52,690 nucleotides of DNA from Haloferax larsenii JCM 13917 (GCF_000336955.1 NZ_AOLI01000030.1:1-52690); one strand, 5' to 3'; positions 34,827-43,779 are shown, numbered from the stretch's first letter. Made by a program: numbers and translations. The notes: generated by a model not told the origin, from the sequence alone.

Positions 34827-35792
34827 ATGGAGTGCGACAAGTGCGGCCGCGACGCGGTAATGCACGCGGCTTACTCCGGGGCACATCTCTGTGAGGACCA
34901 CTTCTGTGCCTCGGTCGAGAAACGAGTCCGCCGCCGCATCCGCGAGGACGATATGCTCCCCCGAGACGCGAGTCCCGAGAACCCACAAACGTGGGTTATC
35001 GGCCTCTCGGGCGGCAAAGACAGCGTCGTGCTCACCCACATCCTCGACGAGACGTTCGGGCGCGACCCGCGAATCGAACTCATCGCGCTCACCATCCACG
35101 AGGGCATCGAAGGCTACCGCGACAAGTCGGTCGACGCCTGCGTCGAACTCTCCGACGACCTCGACATGCGCCACGAGATGGTGTCGTACGAAGACGAGTT
35201 CGGCGTTCGGATGGACGACGTCGTCGAGAAAGACCCCGAGAACATGGCCGCGTGCGCCTACTGCGGCGTCTTCCGACGCGACCTGCTCGAAACCTTCGCC
35301 GACGAGTACGGCGCGGACAAACTGCTGACCGGCCACAACCTCGACGACGAGGCTCAGACGGCGCTGATGAACTTCCTCGAAGGCGACGTCAGACAGGTCG
35401 CAAAGCACTTCGACGCCAGTATCGGGGCGTTCGACAAGCGTCGAGACGAGGGTGATTTCATCCCGCGAGCCAAGCCGCTGCGCGATATCCCCGAGAAGGA
35501 AGTCGCCCTCTACGCCCACCTCAAGGACCTCCCCGCGCACATCACGGAGTGTCCCCACTCCTCGGAAGCGTATCGCGGTGAGATTCAACAACTGCTCTTG
35601 AAACTCGAAGAGAACCACCCCGGTACTCGGCACTCGATTATGGCGGGCTACGAGGAACTCGCCGAGTTGACCGCCCGCGAATACCGCGGTGACGGACAAG
35701 TGAACCTCAACGACTGCGAACGCTGCGGGTCGAAGACGGCAGGTGACGTGTGCCGGAAGTGCCGTCTTATCGAGTCGATAGAAGCAGTCTGA
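34827..35792 (+). CDS. ncsA: tRNA 2-thiolation protein NcsA (TtuA/TtcA family)
   Basis: NcsA forms 2-thiouridine at the wobble position of Lys, Glu and Gln tRNAs, using sulfur delivered by a ubiquitin-like SAMP protein activated by UbaA. The 321-residue protein has an N-terminal zinc finger (CDKCGRDA...LCEDHF), the ATP-pyrophosphatase loop SGGKDS (61-66), the AACAYCGVFRR and ITECPHSSEAYR cysteine motifs around the active site, and a C-terminal zinc finger CERCGSKTAGDVCRKC. ATG 34827 starts the zinc finger. The long upstream reading frame is spurious. Confidence 0.93.
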   Translation: MECDKCGRDAVMHAAYSGAHLCEDHFCASVEKRVRRRIREDDMLPRDASPENPQTWVIGLSGGKDSVVLTHILDETFGRDPRIELIALTIHEGIEGYRDKSVDACVELSDDLDMRHEMVSYEDEFGVRMDDVVEKDPENMAACAYCGVFRRDLLETFADEYGADKLLTGHNLDDEAQTALMNFLEGDVRQVAKHFDASIGAFDKRRDEGDFIPRAKPLRDIPEKEVALYAHLKDLPAHITECPHSSEAYRGEIQQLLLKLEENHPGTRHSIMAGYEELAELTAREYRGDGQVNLNDCERCGSKTAGDVCRKCRLIESIEAV

Positions 35793-35942
35793 CCGAGCCA
35801 CGCAGTACGTCTCGGCGGCGACTATTCTGACAGACGCCCCGTCGAAGCCGCACAGCTCAGCGTTTGAAAATCGAACAAAGAGAGGTAATCCGCGGCCGTG
35901 TCGGACGGACGCGGCGGTATCGAAAGCGGGGCCGACAGGGCG

Positions 35943-37142
35943 TTACCGGATTACGTCGAGACCGTTGTTCTTCTCGACTTCGTCGCGACCGCCGTCGGAC
36001 CACGTACCGCTCTGCGCCGTCTCGGCACGTTGCGAACTATCGAATTCCTGACGCTGCTGGCTCTGACTCTGTCCCTGACCTTGGATGCTCTGGCGGGACT
36101 TGTCTGCCTGCTTTTGCGTCGTCGGACCGAGGACCTGTGCCGACTGGACACCGGTCATGATAGCCATCACGCGGACCTTGCCCTTGTACTCGTCTTGGAT
36201 GCGAGCGCCCCAGATGACGTTCGCAGCCGCTTCGAGTCGTTCGGTGATGTTGCTCGCGATTCCCTCGGCCTCCTTGAGTGTGAGGTCGGGGCCGCCCGTG
36301 ATGTGGACGAGGCCACCGGATGCACCCCGGTAGTCGACGTCCAAAAGCGGGTGGTTCATCGCGTCGTTGACCACTTCTTGGGTCTTGTTCTTGTCCTGTG
36401 TCTCACCGACGAGCATCACCGCGACGCCGCCCTGATTCATGATAGTAGACATGTCGGCGTAGTCGAGGTTGATGAGCGACGGTTGGGTGATGGTCTCCGA
36501 GATGCCCTTGACCGTCTCGGCGATAATCTGGTCCATGACCGAGAACGCCTTTCCGATGGGCAGGTTCGGGACGTAATCGAGGAGACGGTTGTTGTCGAGG
36601 ACGATGATGGAGTCGGCTTCGTTGCGAAGCTTCTCCAGACCTTCCTCTGCTTTGACCGTCCGGGCACGCTCGACGTTGAACGGCGTCGAGACCATGCCGA
36701 CCACGATAGCTCCTTGTTCTTTGGCAATCTTGGCGACGACCGGTGCCGCACCAGTACCGGTTCCGCCACCCATGCCGGCGGTGACGAACACGAGGTCGGC
36801 GTCGCCGAGGACGTCCTTGATGGTGCCTTGCGCCATCTCCGTAGCGCGCTCGCCCATCGAGGGGTCGCCACCGGCACCGAGTCCCTGCGTCAGGGACTTA
36901 CCGACGAGTATCTTCGTGTCCGCTTCGATCATCTTCAGGTGCTGCTTGTCGGTGTTGATAGCGACCGTGTCAGCACCTTCGACGCCAATATTGTAGAGCC
37001 GGTTGATGGTGTTGTTACCGGCACCACCAGCACCGACGATGACGATACGCGGGTCACCAAACTGGTCGTCGTCGTCAGACGACATCTTCGATTGGCGTTC
37101 TGCTTCGTCCCGCTCCATCGCCTCGCGAACAATATCCTGCAT
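35943..37142 (-). CDS. ftsZ2: tubulin-like cell-division protein FtsZ2
   Basis: The 399-residue FtsZ2-type GTPase acts in septum constriction in Haloferax. It has the nucleotide-binding [23 protein letters not shown], the tubulin signature [12 protein letters not shown] (with preceding LVFVTAG) and [18 protein letters not shown]. The N-terminus [17 protein letters not shown] is typical of FtsZ2. A Gln/Ser-rich linker near the C-terminus leads to NNGLDVIR. It is separated by 2 nt from cdrS and so co-transcribed with it. Confidence 0.95.
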   Translation of the reverse strand: MQDIVREAMERDEAERQSKMSSDDDDQFGDPRIVIVGAGGAGNNTINRLYNIGVEGADTVAINTDKQHLKMIEADTKILVGKSLTQGLGAGGDPSMGERATEMAQGTIKDVLGDADLVFVTAGMGGGTGTGAAPVVAKIAKEQGAIVVGMVSTPFNVERARTVKAEEGLEKLRNEADSIIVLDNNRLLDYVPNLPIGKAFSVMDQIIAETVKGISETITQPSLINLDYADMSTIMNQGGVAVMLVGETQDKNKTQEVVNDAMNHPLLDVDYRGASGGLVHITGGPDLTLKEAEGIASNITERLEAAANVIWGARIQDEYKGKVRVMAIMTGVQSAQVLGPTTQKQADKSRQSIQGQGQSQSQQRQEFDSSQRAETAQSGTWSDGGRDEVEKNNGLDVIR

Positions 37143-37144
37143 GA

Positions 37145-37330
37145 TTACACCTTTGCCCAGCTGCGCTTGCTGGTAGATTCGCGCTGGCGGTTATCGGCTG
37201 TCTGTTCGTTGAGCATATCGCGGACGGCGGACCGAATGGCTTCAGACCGGTTCGGGAATTCTCCCGTCTCGACCATTCGCTCGACCTCCTCGATCTGCTG
37301 CTTCGGAATTCGTAGTGTCACACGCTCCAT
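37145..37330 (-). CDS. cdrS: ribbon-helix-helix cell-division regulator CdrS
   Basis: The 61-residue MetJ/Arc/CopG-type DNA-binding protein begins [20 protein letters not shown], continues with [16 protein letters not shown], and ends in a short basic tail. The length and its place immediately before ftsZ2 match CdrS, reported to activate ftsZ2 and other genes in Halobacterium and Haloferax. ATG 37330 is chosen because the RHH strand starts here. GTCTTAC half-sites lie in its upstream region, one only 15 nt before the ATG. Confidence 0.93.
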   Translation of the reverse strand: MERVTLRIPKQQIEEVERMVETGEFPNRSEAIRSAVRDMLNEQTADNRQRESTSKRSWAKV

Positions 37331-37345
37331 GTTTACATTCCCCCG

Positions 37346-37503
37346 GTAAGACGGCGCGCCGCACGTGAGTGCGAGTGTCATACGTCCCAAAACCGACGGA
37401 CAGCGCCCGTTTCGGGGTGCCCATCGGGAGGGTGTAAGACAACCGTCTTACGCGATAGTCACCACAAAGCGACGGGATATAAATGTAACGGCGGTTGTAA
37501 GAC
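37346..37503. promoter_or_regulatory. GTCTTAC operator array upstream of cdrS-ftsZ2
   Basis: Four exact 7-mers occur: GTAAGAC at 37346-37352, GTAAGAC at 37434-37440, GTCTTAC at 37445-37451 and GTAAGAC at 37497-37503. The middle two form a perfect inverted repeat with a 4-nt spacer (37434-37451). The minus-strand TATA-like element (complement of ATATAAAT, 37477-37484) predicts a start near 37454, right beside the inverted repeat. Binding by CdrL or CdrS is inference. Confidence 0.65.
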
Positions 37504-37516
37504 AGTACTTGAATGG

Positions 37517-37535
37517 GTTATATACTGTATTTAAC
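37517..37535. promoter_or_regulatory. AT-rich 19-bp near-palindrome between cdrL and cdrS
   Basis: GTTATATACTGTATTTAAC reads the same on both strands except for one mismatched pair. It begins 7 bp after the cdrL stop and contains TATA-like sequence on both strands. It could be an alternative promoter for cdrS-ftsZ2, a further operator or the cdrL transcript end. Confidence 0.4.
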
Positions 37536-37541
37536 CGGGGA

Positions 37542-38165
37542 TTATGGTCCTTCGAGAACGTTTGCTGCCGGCGTCCGACGGCCGCAGTCTGGACAGAACG
37601 CCCAGTCAGACCGAAGTTCAGCATTGCACTCGCAGAATACTCGTTGGGTCGCCTTCTCGCCGCAGTTCGGACAGTAGACGTGGTCTCCCTCGATGGACTC
37701 GCCGCACTGTCCACACGTTAGTTCGGTCGCTTCCGGGACGTTGCCTGCCCGTGCCGTCTCGTGGTGCGTGTCGTCACCCGGCCCAGCGGGCGTCTTACGT
37801 TCTGCATTCGCCGTTGTTTCGGGCTCGTACTCCGTGTTTACGTCCGAATCGCCGTCTGCACCGTCGACGTTAATGTTGACAGTAACTTCAGACGAATTGC
37901 CATGCTCGTGGTTGGGGAGGGCGTCGTCGAGATACGCGGGAAGCCGTTCTTCCAATCGGCGTTCGACGAGTTCGTCGACGCGGGCAGTCAGCACGTCGTC
38001 GAAGTCCGTCGGCTGACCGTCGGACTCGTCTGCGTCGGTCTGGTCACGTTCCATCTGGTCGAGGTACTGGCGGAGGGCTTCGCGCATCACCTCGCTCTTG
38101 GAGGTGTCGAGTTCCTCCAATCGCCCGACGAGAGCGTCGTCGGCGCGGAACGTGATTTTCGTCAT
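37542..38165 (-). CDS. cdrL: ribbon-helix-helix regulator CdrL with double zinc-ribbon
   Basis: The 207-residue regulator has an N-terminal RHH domain (MTKITFRADDALVGRLEELD, SEVMREALRQYLDQM), an acidic disordered middle (~55-145) and a C-terminal double zinc ribbon (CGQCGESI...CPNCGEKA...CECNAELR...CPDCGRR). The pairing of a long RHH protein with the short RHH protein and ftsZ2 is the reported cdrL-cdrS-ftsZ2 locus, where CdrL is described as controlling the cdrS-ftsZ2 operon. A GTCTTAC 7-mer also lies inside the gene (37792-37798). Confidence 0.9.
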   Translation of the reverse strand: MTKITFRADDALVGRLEELDTSKSEVMREALRQYLDQMERDQTDADESDGQPTDFDDVLTARVDELVERRLEERLPAYLDDALPNHEHGNSSEVTVNINVDGADGDSDVNTEYEPETTANAERKTPAGPGDDTHHETARAGNVPEATELTCGQCGESIEGDHVYCPNCGEKATQRVFCECNAELRSDWAFCPDCGRRTPAANVLEGP

Positions 38166-38249
38166 CTGTTCCGAGATTATCTGGGTTCCTTATCAATGTT
38201 CGCTCCCGTCGGACGCGAGTCACACGTCTGGTTCGCGGCGAATGAAAAT

Positions 38250-38258
38250 GGTTAAAAC
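38250..38258 (+). promoter_or_regulatory. TATA-like box of tRNA-Tyr
   Basis: GGTTAAAAC lies about 28 bp before the first base of the mature tRNA, the usual archaeal spacing. It is the strongest TATA-like element between cdrL and the tRNA. Confidence 0.5.
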
Positions 38259-38282
38259 TGCCCACCGGGTAGAATTCAGTGA

Positions 38283-38356
38283 CCGCTCTTAGCTCAGCCT
38301 GGCAGAGCAGCCGACTGTAGATCGGCTTGTCCCCCGTTCAAATCGGGGAGAGCGGA
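38283..38356 (+). tRNA. tRNA-Tyr (GTA anticodon)
   Basis: This is a 74-nt cloverleaf. The acceptor stem CCGCTCT (38283-38289) pairs with AGAGCGG (38349-38355), with discriminator A at 38356. The D arm is GCTC...GAGC. The anticodon arm GCCGA-CTGTAGA-TCGGC has anticodon GTA at 38317-38319. The T arm is CCCCG-TTCAAAT-CGGGG. The C1-G72 pair is the archaeal tyrosine identity element. No intron is present and CCA is not encoded. A short CTTTTCC run follows. Confidence 0.96.
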
Positions 38357-38398
38357 CTTTTCCTGCGAACAACGTGAGCAGTGAAACGTCCGTCTCGA

Positions 38399-38453
38399 CC
38401 CGATTTGGGCAGCGAGCAACGCGAAGCGTTGCGAGTGAGTTCAAATCGGGGAG
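38399..38453. repeat. hairpin element duplicating the tRNA-Tyr T arm
   Basis: Outer arms CCCGATTTG (38399-38407) and CAAATCGGG (38442-38450) enclose inner arms GCAACGC (38416-38422) and GCGTTGC (38426-38432). The right side repeats 15 nt of the tRNA (GTTCAAATCGGGGAG, 38336-38350) exactly at 38439-38453. This may be a remnant of integration at the tRNA 3' end or a mobile hairpin element. No integrase gene is near. Confidence 0.6.
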
Positions 38454-38552
38454 CACAGAGTTTCCCGAGTGAAACGGCCGCTGACGGCATCCATTACCAG
38501 TCCGCCAGCATCTATCAGCCGATTTATCAATACGCACCCACGTTCTCCGAGT

Positions 38553-39761
38553 ATGTCTCCCAGCCTTTCGTCGAGCGAATTCGCCACTCGGCTCGACGCC
38601 GTTCGCGGCAACCTCGCCGACACCGACGCAAACGCCGGCGTCTGGTTCAGTTCGACGAGCATCGAGTACCTCTCGGGATTCCATCACATCCAGACCGAAC
38701 GTCCCGTCGCGCTCGTCGTCACCGACGACCGAGTCGAACTCGTCGGACCACGACTCGAACTCGAACGAGCGAGCGATGTCCGACAAATCGACCGCGTGCG
38801 CACGTACTTCGATTACCCCGGTGGGAATCCGATGGAGGCACTCGCCGACGCACTCGACGCGCTCGGTGTAGACCACGTCGCGGCCGACGCCGACGGCGCA
38901 CCCGGTGTGATGGGCTATCAGGGTCCCGCTCTCTCGGAGTTCGTCGAGGTGACGACACAGCAGTGGGTGCCGCGAATGCGTTGGGAGAAGACCGACGCCG
39001 AAATCGCCTGTATTCGTGAGTCTGCCCGATGGGCCAATCTGGGACACCGATACCTCGCTGACTTCACCGAGGTTGGCGCGCACCCGGTGACGGTCTCACA
39101 GCGTGCCTCCATGGAAGCGTCGCGAGCCATGCTCGACACCCTCGGTGACCGGTACGTGCCACGAACCCGTGGTGGTGGCCCGGTCCACGCCGGTTACATT
39201 TCCGGGTCCGAAACCGCGCTCCCCCACGGGCACACGCCGAACGAACGCCTCTCGGAGGGCGACGCAATCATCACCGGCGCGACGGCCATCGTCGACGGCT
39301 ACTACTCCGAATTGGAGCGCACGATGTTCCTCGGCGACCCCGCCGACGAGGACGAACACTACTTCGAACTCATGCTGGAGGCGCAAGACATCGCCATCGA
39401 CGCGCTCGGGCCGGGCGTTCCGGTCGATTACGTCGACCATCTCGTCTGGGAGTACTTCGAAGAGCAGGGCGTCACCGACCTCGCACAACACCACGTCGGA
39501 CACAACATCGGCCTCGGCGCGCACGAACCGCCGTACATCGACCGCGGCTGGGCCGACCACTGCCTCGACGACGAGACCGACTTCACCGAGTCGGACGCCG
39601 AAATCGCCGCCGGACAGGTCTACACTATCGAACCGGGACTCTACACCGAGACGACCGGCTATCGACACTCGGACACGGTCGCCATCACCAACTCGGGGAC
39701 AGAGATGCTCACGTACTTCCCCCGCGATATCGAGTCGAACACGCTCTCTGTCGAACGCTGA
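38553..39761 (+). CDS. M24-family Xaa-Pro peptidase
   Basis: The 402-residue protein is of the creatinase/aminopeptidase P type. The N-terminal creatinase-like domain (~1-150, TSIEYLSGFHHIQTERP) is followed by a pita-bread catalytic domain (~165-395). Possible metal ligands are seen in GATAIVDGYYSELERTMF, HHVGHNIGLGAHEPPY (His) and VYTIEPGLY (Glu). The first Asp is reduced to VDG with the second ligand position reading SELER, so metal binding should be checked. A TTTATC box lies about 28 bp before ATG 38553. Proline peptide turnover is the likely role. Confidence 0.85.
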   Translation: MSPSLSSSEFATRLDAVRGNLADTDANAGVWFSSTSIEYLSGFHHIQTERPVALVVTDDRVELVGPRLELERASDVRQIDRVRTYFDYPGGNPMEALADALDALGVDHVAADADGAPGVMGYQGPALSEFVEVTTQQWVPRMRWEKTDAEIACIRESARWANLGHRYLADFTEVGAHPVTVSQRASMEASRAMLDTLGDRYVPRTRGGGPVHAGYISGSETALPHGHTPNERLSEGDAIITGATAIVDGYYSELERTMFLGDPADEDEHYFELMLEAQDIAIDALGPGVPVDYVDHLVWEYFEEQGVTDLAQHHVGHNIGLGAHEPPYIDRGWADHCLDDETDFTESDAEIAAGQVYTIEPGLYTETTGYRHSDTVAITNSGTEMLTYFPRDIESNTLSVER

Positions 39762-39841
39762 CGCTCTTCTCTCTTCTCGGTGAGCGGCGCGGAACCACCC
39801 GCTTCGCTATCTTCAAGTAGAGTTTCACCAATGCAATTCTA

Positions 39842-40477
39842 GTGGCCATCACGTTCGACCTCTTCGGCACGCTCGTCGACGTCGCGTATCCCGACAGCCC
39901 CAGTTCGGCCGTCGCAGACGCGCTCTCCGAACTCGGCGTCTCGGTTCCGGACGATTGGGACGACGCGTACCGTGAGGTCCACATCGACGCTCCCGAGGGC
40001 GCGGAAGTCCCGCTTCCGGCGCACGTCGCCGCGGCGCTTCGCTCGCGCGGCGCTACGTCTCCCGACAACGCGGCCCGCCGGGCAGTCGTCAACGCGTTCG
40101 ACCCCGAAGTGACGACGCGCCCCGGCGCGGTCGCTGCGGTCGAGGCGGCCCGCGAGTGTGGCCCGGTCGGCTTGCTGTCGAACTGCTCGGTCCCGGAACT
40201 CGTCTCGCGGACGCTCATCCGGTCGGACCTCGGCCGACGCGACTTCGACGATATCACGACGAGCGTCGCCTGCGGGTGGCGAAAACCGCACGAACAGGCG
40301 TTCGAAGCCTCGGCCCGCGGGCTGGGTGTCGACCCCTCGGACGTGACCCACGTCGGCGACGACCCCGCGACCGACGGCGGTATCGAGGCCCTCGGCGGGC
40401 AGTTCGTGAACCTCCGTGAGACGACACTGGACGCGTTCGCTGCCCGAATACGGCGAGGTGACGGACCATGCCCGTGA
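39842..40477 (+). CDS. HAD-superfamily hydrolase, first gene of the cobalamin operon
   Basis: The 211-residue haloacid-dehalogenase-type phosphatase starts with GTG. Motif I is ITFDLFGTLVD (nucleophile Asp), motif II LLSNCS, and motif III/IV WRKPHEQAFEASARGLGV and VTHVGDDPATDGGIEA. It overlaps cbiB by 10 nt. The operon lacks a recognisable CobC/CobZ alpha-ribazole-phosphate phosphatase, so this enzyme could remove the phosphate in nucleotide-loop assembly. That role is inference from context; HAD substrates cannot be read from sequence. Confidence 0.85.
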   Translation: MAITFDLFGTLVDVAYPDSPSSAVADALSELGVSVPDDWDDAYREVHIDAPEGAEVPLPAHVAAALRSRGATSPDNAARRAVVNAFDPEVTTRPGAVAAVEAARECGPVGLLSNCSVPELVSRTLIRSDLGRRDFDDITTSVACGWRKPHEQAFEASARGLGVDPSDVTHVGDDPATDGGIEALGGQFVNLRETTLDAFAARIRRGDGPCP

Positions 40478-41418
40478 CTGCCGCGGTTGCTGTGGTCGCC
40501 GCCGCAGTGCTCGACCGGCTTTTCGCCGAACCGCCGGCCAGCGTCCACCCGGTCGCCCTGTTCGGACGTGTGGTCGCACCCTTCGACCGAGAGTGGTCGT
40601 CTCCAACGGTTGTGGGTGCGTGTGCCGCGTTTACGCTACCTGCGCTGGCTGCGGGTGTCGTCGCAGTTGCGACGTTGGCCGGTTCGTCCGTCTCTCCGTG
40701 GGTCGGTGCGACCGTCGCCGCGCTCGTGCTCTTTTCGACGACGAGTCTCCGAATGCTTCTCGACGCGACCGAGGCTGTCGTCTCGGCGACTGCCTCAGAC
40801 GTCGAGGCGGCTCGAACGGAACTCCGTGCACTCGCCGGACGCGACCCGGCATCGTTGTCGGCAGGCGAAATTCGAAGCGCCGCCGTCGAGAGCGCGGCCG
40901 AGAATCTCGCGGACGGGCTGGTCGCGCCGCTTCTCGCGTTCGCGCTTGTCGTCCCGTTCTCGCTTCCCCTCGCAACCGGCGCGGCAGCGTGGGTGAAGGC
41001 CGTAAACACGCTCGATTCGATGCTCGGCTACCATCACAAGCCGGTCGGTCGCGTTCCGGCCCGACTCGACGACGCGACGATGTGGTTTCCCGCCCGTGTG
41101 TCGGCTGTCTTACTCGCCGCCGTCGGCGGGTCTCCGAGTGTCCTCGGGCGCGTGGGGTCGCTGGCGCGACGACCGGCCTCACCCAACTCCGGATGGCCGA
41201 TGGCGACGCTCGCGGTCCTTCTCGGGACGCGACTGGAGAAACCCGGACACTACTGCCTCGACGGTGGACCCGACTTCCCGGATTCGGAGACGGCTGCACG
41301 GGGAGTTCGACTCGTCTCACGTGCAGGCCTGAGCGCGTTCGCGCTCGCGGGCGTGGTCGCGTGGCTGTCGCCAACGAGGAGTGTATCCGTCCCCGTGGAG
41401 GTGTTTGCATGGTTCTGA
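40468..41418 (+). CDS. cbiB: adenosylcobinamide-phosphate synthase CbiB
   Basis: The 316-residue membrane enzyme attaches (R)-1-amino-2-propanol phosphate or a related aminoalcohol to adenosylcobyric acid. Family features are the early LDRLFAEPPASVHPVALFGR, the central IRSAAVESAAENLADGLVAPL, and VNTLDSMLGYHHKP with ARLDDATMWFPAR. Several hydrophobic segments (~5-25, 45-90, 155-180, 205-225, 290-310) fit an integral membrane location. It overlaps both neighbouring genes. Confidence 0.93.
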   Translation: MPVTAAVAVVAAAVLDRLFAEPPASVHPVALFGRVVAPFDREWSSPTVVGACAAFTLPALAAGVVAVATLAGSSVSPWVGATVAALVLFSTTSLRMLLDATEAVVSATASDVEAARTELRALAGRDPASLSAGEIRSAAVESAAENLADGLVAPLLAFALVVPFSLPLATGAAAWVKAVNTLDSMLGYHHKPVGRVPARLDDATMWFPARVSAVLLAAVGGSPSVLGRVGSLARRPASPNSGWPMATLAVLLGTRLEKPGHYCLDGGPDFPDSETAARGVRLVSRAGLSAFALAGVVAWLSPTRSVSVPVEVFAWF

Positions 41419-42173
41419 GCGCAGTTCGCGGTGGGCTCGGGTTTCTCACACGACTCCCGGTTGGCGGTGGCGAGACCGAGTGGGACGCCTTCAGACGCTC
41501 ACCGGTCGCGTTTCCACTGGTCGGCTACGTCGTCGGCGGACTCGCAGCCCTGCCGCTTATCGCTCCACTGCCGGTCTCGACCGCTGCCGCGTTGTATCTG
41601 GTCGTCTTGTACCTCGTGACCGGTGTCACTCATGCCGACGGCCTCGCCGACTTGGGCGACGCCGCTGTCGTCCACGGGGACGACGAACGCCGGATGTCGG
41701 TACTGAAAGACTCGCAAACGGGCGTTGGCGGCCTTCTCGCGCTCGGACTGACGCTGGTCGTCCTCGCACTCGGTGCGCTCGGTCTTGCAGGTGCTGCCGG
41801 ACGTGTGGCGCTCACCGCGGGCGTCGCAATCGCGGTCGCTGCGGAGGTCGGCGCGAAAGCTGGAATGGCGACGCTCGTCTGCCTCGGCGACCCGGCCCAC
41901 GAGGGACTGGGCTCGGCACTGGTCAGCGAAAACGGTCCACTCGGGCTGTTCCGCGTCGCTGTCGCGTGTCTCCCGGCGGTCGCACTCGCCCCGCTGACGG
42001 GCGAGGCTGCTGTATTTACCGCACTTGTCTGCGGCCCTCTTGTCGCCCTCGTCGTTCGCTCGTGGGGACGGAACCACCTTGGCGGCGTCTCGGGCGACCT
42101 CATCGGCGCGACGAACGAACTCGCGCGGGCGACTGCAATTCACGTGGGGGTGGTGACGTGGACGCTCTTGTGA
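41409..42173 (+). CDS. cobS: adenosylcobinamide-GDP ribazoletransferase CobS
   Basis: The 254-residue membrane enzyme joins adenosylcobinamide-GDP to alpha-ribazole or its phosphate, giving cobalamin. The family signature [14 protein letters not shown] (near residue 75) supplies the metal-binding aspartates. Other conserved parts are FLTRLPV near the start and [13 protein letters not shown]. About six hydrophobic helices are visible. ATG 41409 overlaps the cbiB end by 10 nt; the much longer open frame upstream is the cbiB shadow. Confidence 0.93.
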   Translation: MVLSAVRGGLGFLTRLPVGGGETEWDAFRRSPVAFPLVGYVVGGLAALPLIAPLPVSTAAALYLVVLYLVTGVTHADGLADLGDAAVVHGDDERRMSVLKDSQTGVGGLLALGLTLVVLALGALGLAGAAGRVALTAGVAIAVAAEVGAKAGMATLVCLGDPAHEGLGSALVSENGPLGLFRVAVACLPAVALAPLTGEAAVFTALVCGPLVALVVRSWGRNHLGGVSGDLIGATNELARATAIHVGVVTWTLL

Positions 42174-42781
42174 TGTGCGGTGGCCTCGGAACTCGCCTCG
42201 ACGCGTCGGTCGAAAAGCCGCTCGTCGAGGTGTGTGGCCGACCGATGTTCGACCGCGTCGTAGACGCGCTTCGGCAATCACGCATCGACCAGATTCACGC
42301 AGTGGTCTCACCGCACACGCCCGACACGCGCGCTCACGCGAAGATGAGAGATATCGCGGTCATCGACGCACCCGGCGAGGGCTACGTCGCCGACCTTGGA
42401 TTCGCCCTCGAACGAGTCAGTCGCCCGGTTTTGACCGTCGTTTCCGACTTGCCGCTCTTGGAGCCGAGTCACGTGAACGACCTCATCGACGATGCCGCTG
42501 GCGCGACCCGGACCGCGTGCGTGCCGGTGTCGCTGAAGCGGTCGCTCGGAGCCAGTGTCGACGATTTAGTCGTCTTCGAACACCGCGGGCGCGAGGTGTG
42601 TCCGACTGGGTTGGGAATCGTCGGTGCCGAGGCAGCAGACCGTACAGACTCAGAAGAACGTACAGATTCGACGAACACAGCTACTTCCGATTCAACCGTG
42701 TACCTCACTGCAGACCCGAAACTCGCACTCAACGTGAACCGTCAGACAGACATCGCACTCGCGGAGGACCGATGCGAGTAA
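42158..42781 (+). CDS. cobY: GTP:adenosylcobinamide-phosphate guanylyltransferase CobY
   Basis: The 207-residue archaeal-type guanylyltransferase is a non-orthologous replacement of bacterial CobU. The N-terminal [20 protein letters not shown] is the GTP-binding loop of the nucleotidyltransferase fold, with [13 protein letters not shown] as the metal-binding Asp region. GTG 42158 is chosen because the first beta strand (DALVM) needs it; ATG 42173 would delete it. It overlaps cobS by 16 nt and the next gene by 10 nt. A short Thr/Ser/Asp-rich insertion precedes the C-terminal strand. Confidence 0.9.
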   Translation: MDALVMCGGLGTRLDASVEKPLVEVCGRPMFDRVVDALRQSRIDQIHAVVSPHTPDTRAHAKMRDIAVIDAPGEGYVADLGFALERVSRPVLTVVSDLPLLEPSHVNDLIDDAAGATRTACVPVSLKRSLGASVDDLVVFEHRGREVCPTGLGIVGAEAADRTDSEERTDSTNTATSDSTVYLTADPKLALNVNRQTDIALAEDRCE

Positions 42782-43779
42782 TCCTCGTCGCCGGAACGAC
42801 CCAGACGGCGAAGATTCCCGGCATCAGCGCCGCCGGTGCCGACCCGTCGCTCGTCGGTCACACGCCGAGCGCCGACGCCGAAATCGTCGAGTTCGGCCAG
42901 ACCGTCCGCTCGCCGGTGACGCCGGTCAGTCCGACAGGGTGTCCGACGCCCGCGGCCATCACGCGCGCCGTCCGAGAACTCACCGGATTCGACGCGCTCG
43001 TCGTCGACGGCGGACTCTCGGAGCCGACTGGCGCGCCGACTATCGACGTGGGCGCGATGCCCGGCCGCGACATCCGCGAAGAACAACCTGTTCCGACCGC
43101 GCCGGGTGCGTTCGAGGCCGCCCGCCAACTCGCCACCACGCTTCCAGAAGACGAACTCGTCATCGGCGAGACCGTCCCCGGCGGGACGACGACGGCGATG
43201 GCCGTCCTCCGCGCGCTCGGCGAAGACTTCGGCGTCTCCTCGTCGCTCCCGGAGAACCCCACCGACCTCAAAGAAGAGGTCGTCGCCGACGCGTTCGACG
43301 CCAGCAGCCTCTCGTCGGGCGACGCGGCGCACACCCCCAAACGCGCCGCTCGATACCTCGGCGACCCCGTGCTCCCTGTCGTCGCCGGGCTGACTGTCGG
43401 CGCACTCGAATCGGGTATCGAGGTGACACTCGGCGGTGGCACGCAACTACTCACGGCCGCGGCGCTCGCCCGGCACGCCGGTGCAGTCGGCGACCTGTCA
43501 CTTGCGACGACCAGCTATCTCGCCGCCGACGTGCCGCATCTCGAAGACGCGGCCGAGGCGTTCGACCTCGACCTCGTCGTCACCGACCCCGAGTTCGAGT
43601 CGCACCCGCTCGACCGATACGCCGCTGGCGAGGCCAAGGAAGGCGCGTGTATGGGCGGCGCGCTCATGCTCGCCGACCGGATGGGCGTCCTCGACGACGT
43701 CGAGGCGGCGACGCTGGACGTACTCTCGCGTCTCGACCCGGAGGCTGTCGACGCCGACGTTGTCGAAGACGATGCCTGA
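42772..43779 (+). CDS. cobT: archaeal CobT-like nicotinate-nucleotide:dimethylbenzimidazole phosphoribosyltransferase
   Basis: The 335-residue enzyme of the archaeal CobT-related family activates the lower-ligand base as alpha-ribazole phosphate. It starts [20 protein letters not shown] and contains [40 protein letters not shown] and [14 protein letters not shown]. The overlap of 10 nt with cobY supports the pathway assignment. Base preference (dimethylbenzimidazole or another) is not determined by the sequence. Confidence 0.88.
   Translation: MRVILVAGTTQTAKIPGISAAGADPSLVGHTPSADAEIVEFGQTVRSPVTPVSPTGCPTPAAITRAVRELTGFDALVVDGGLSEPTGAPTIDVGAMPGRDIREEQPVPTAPGAFEAARQLATTLPEDELVIGETVPGGTTTAMAVLRALGEDFGVSSSLPENPTDLKEEVVADAFDASSLSSGDAAHTPKRAARYLGDPVLPVVAGLTVGALESGIEVTLGGGTQLLTAAALARHAGAVGDLSLATTSYLAADVPHLEDAAEAFDLDLVVTDPEFESHPLDRYAAGEAKEGACMGGALMLADRMGVLDDVEAATLDVLSRLDPEAVDADVVEDDA

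Noticed and set aside
39762-39841. Possible cobalamin riboswitch before the cob operon
   Set aside because: Only 80 bp separate the genes and no B12-box-like sequence is visible. Such riboswitches are also not expected in haloarchaea.
40416-41408. Extended N-terminus of the cobS frame across cbiB
   Set aside because: The extension is Arg-rich shadow sequence of cbiB, and CobS homology begins at ATG 41409.
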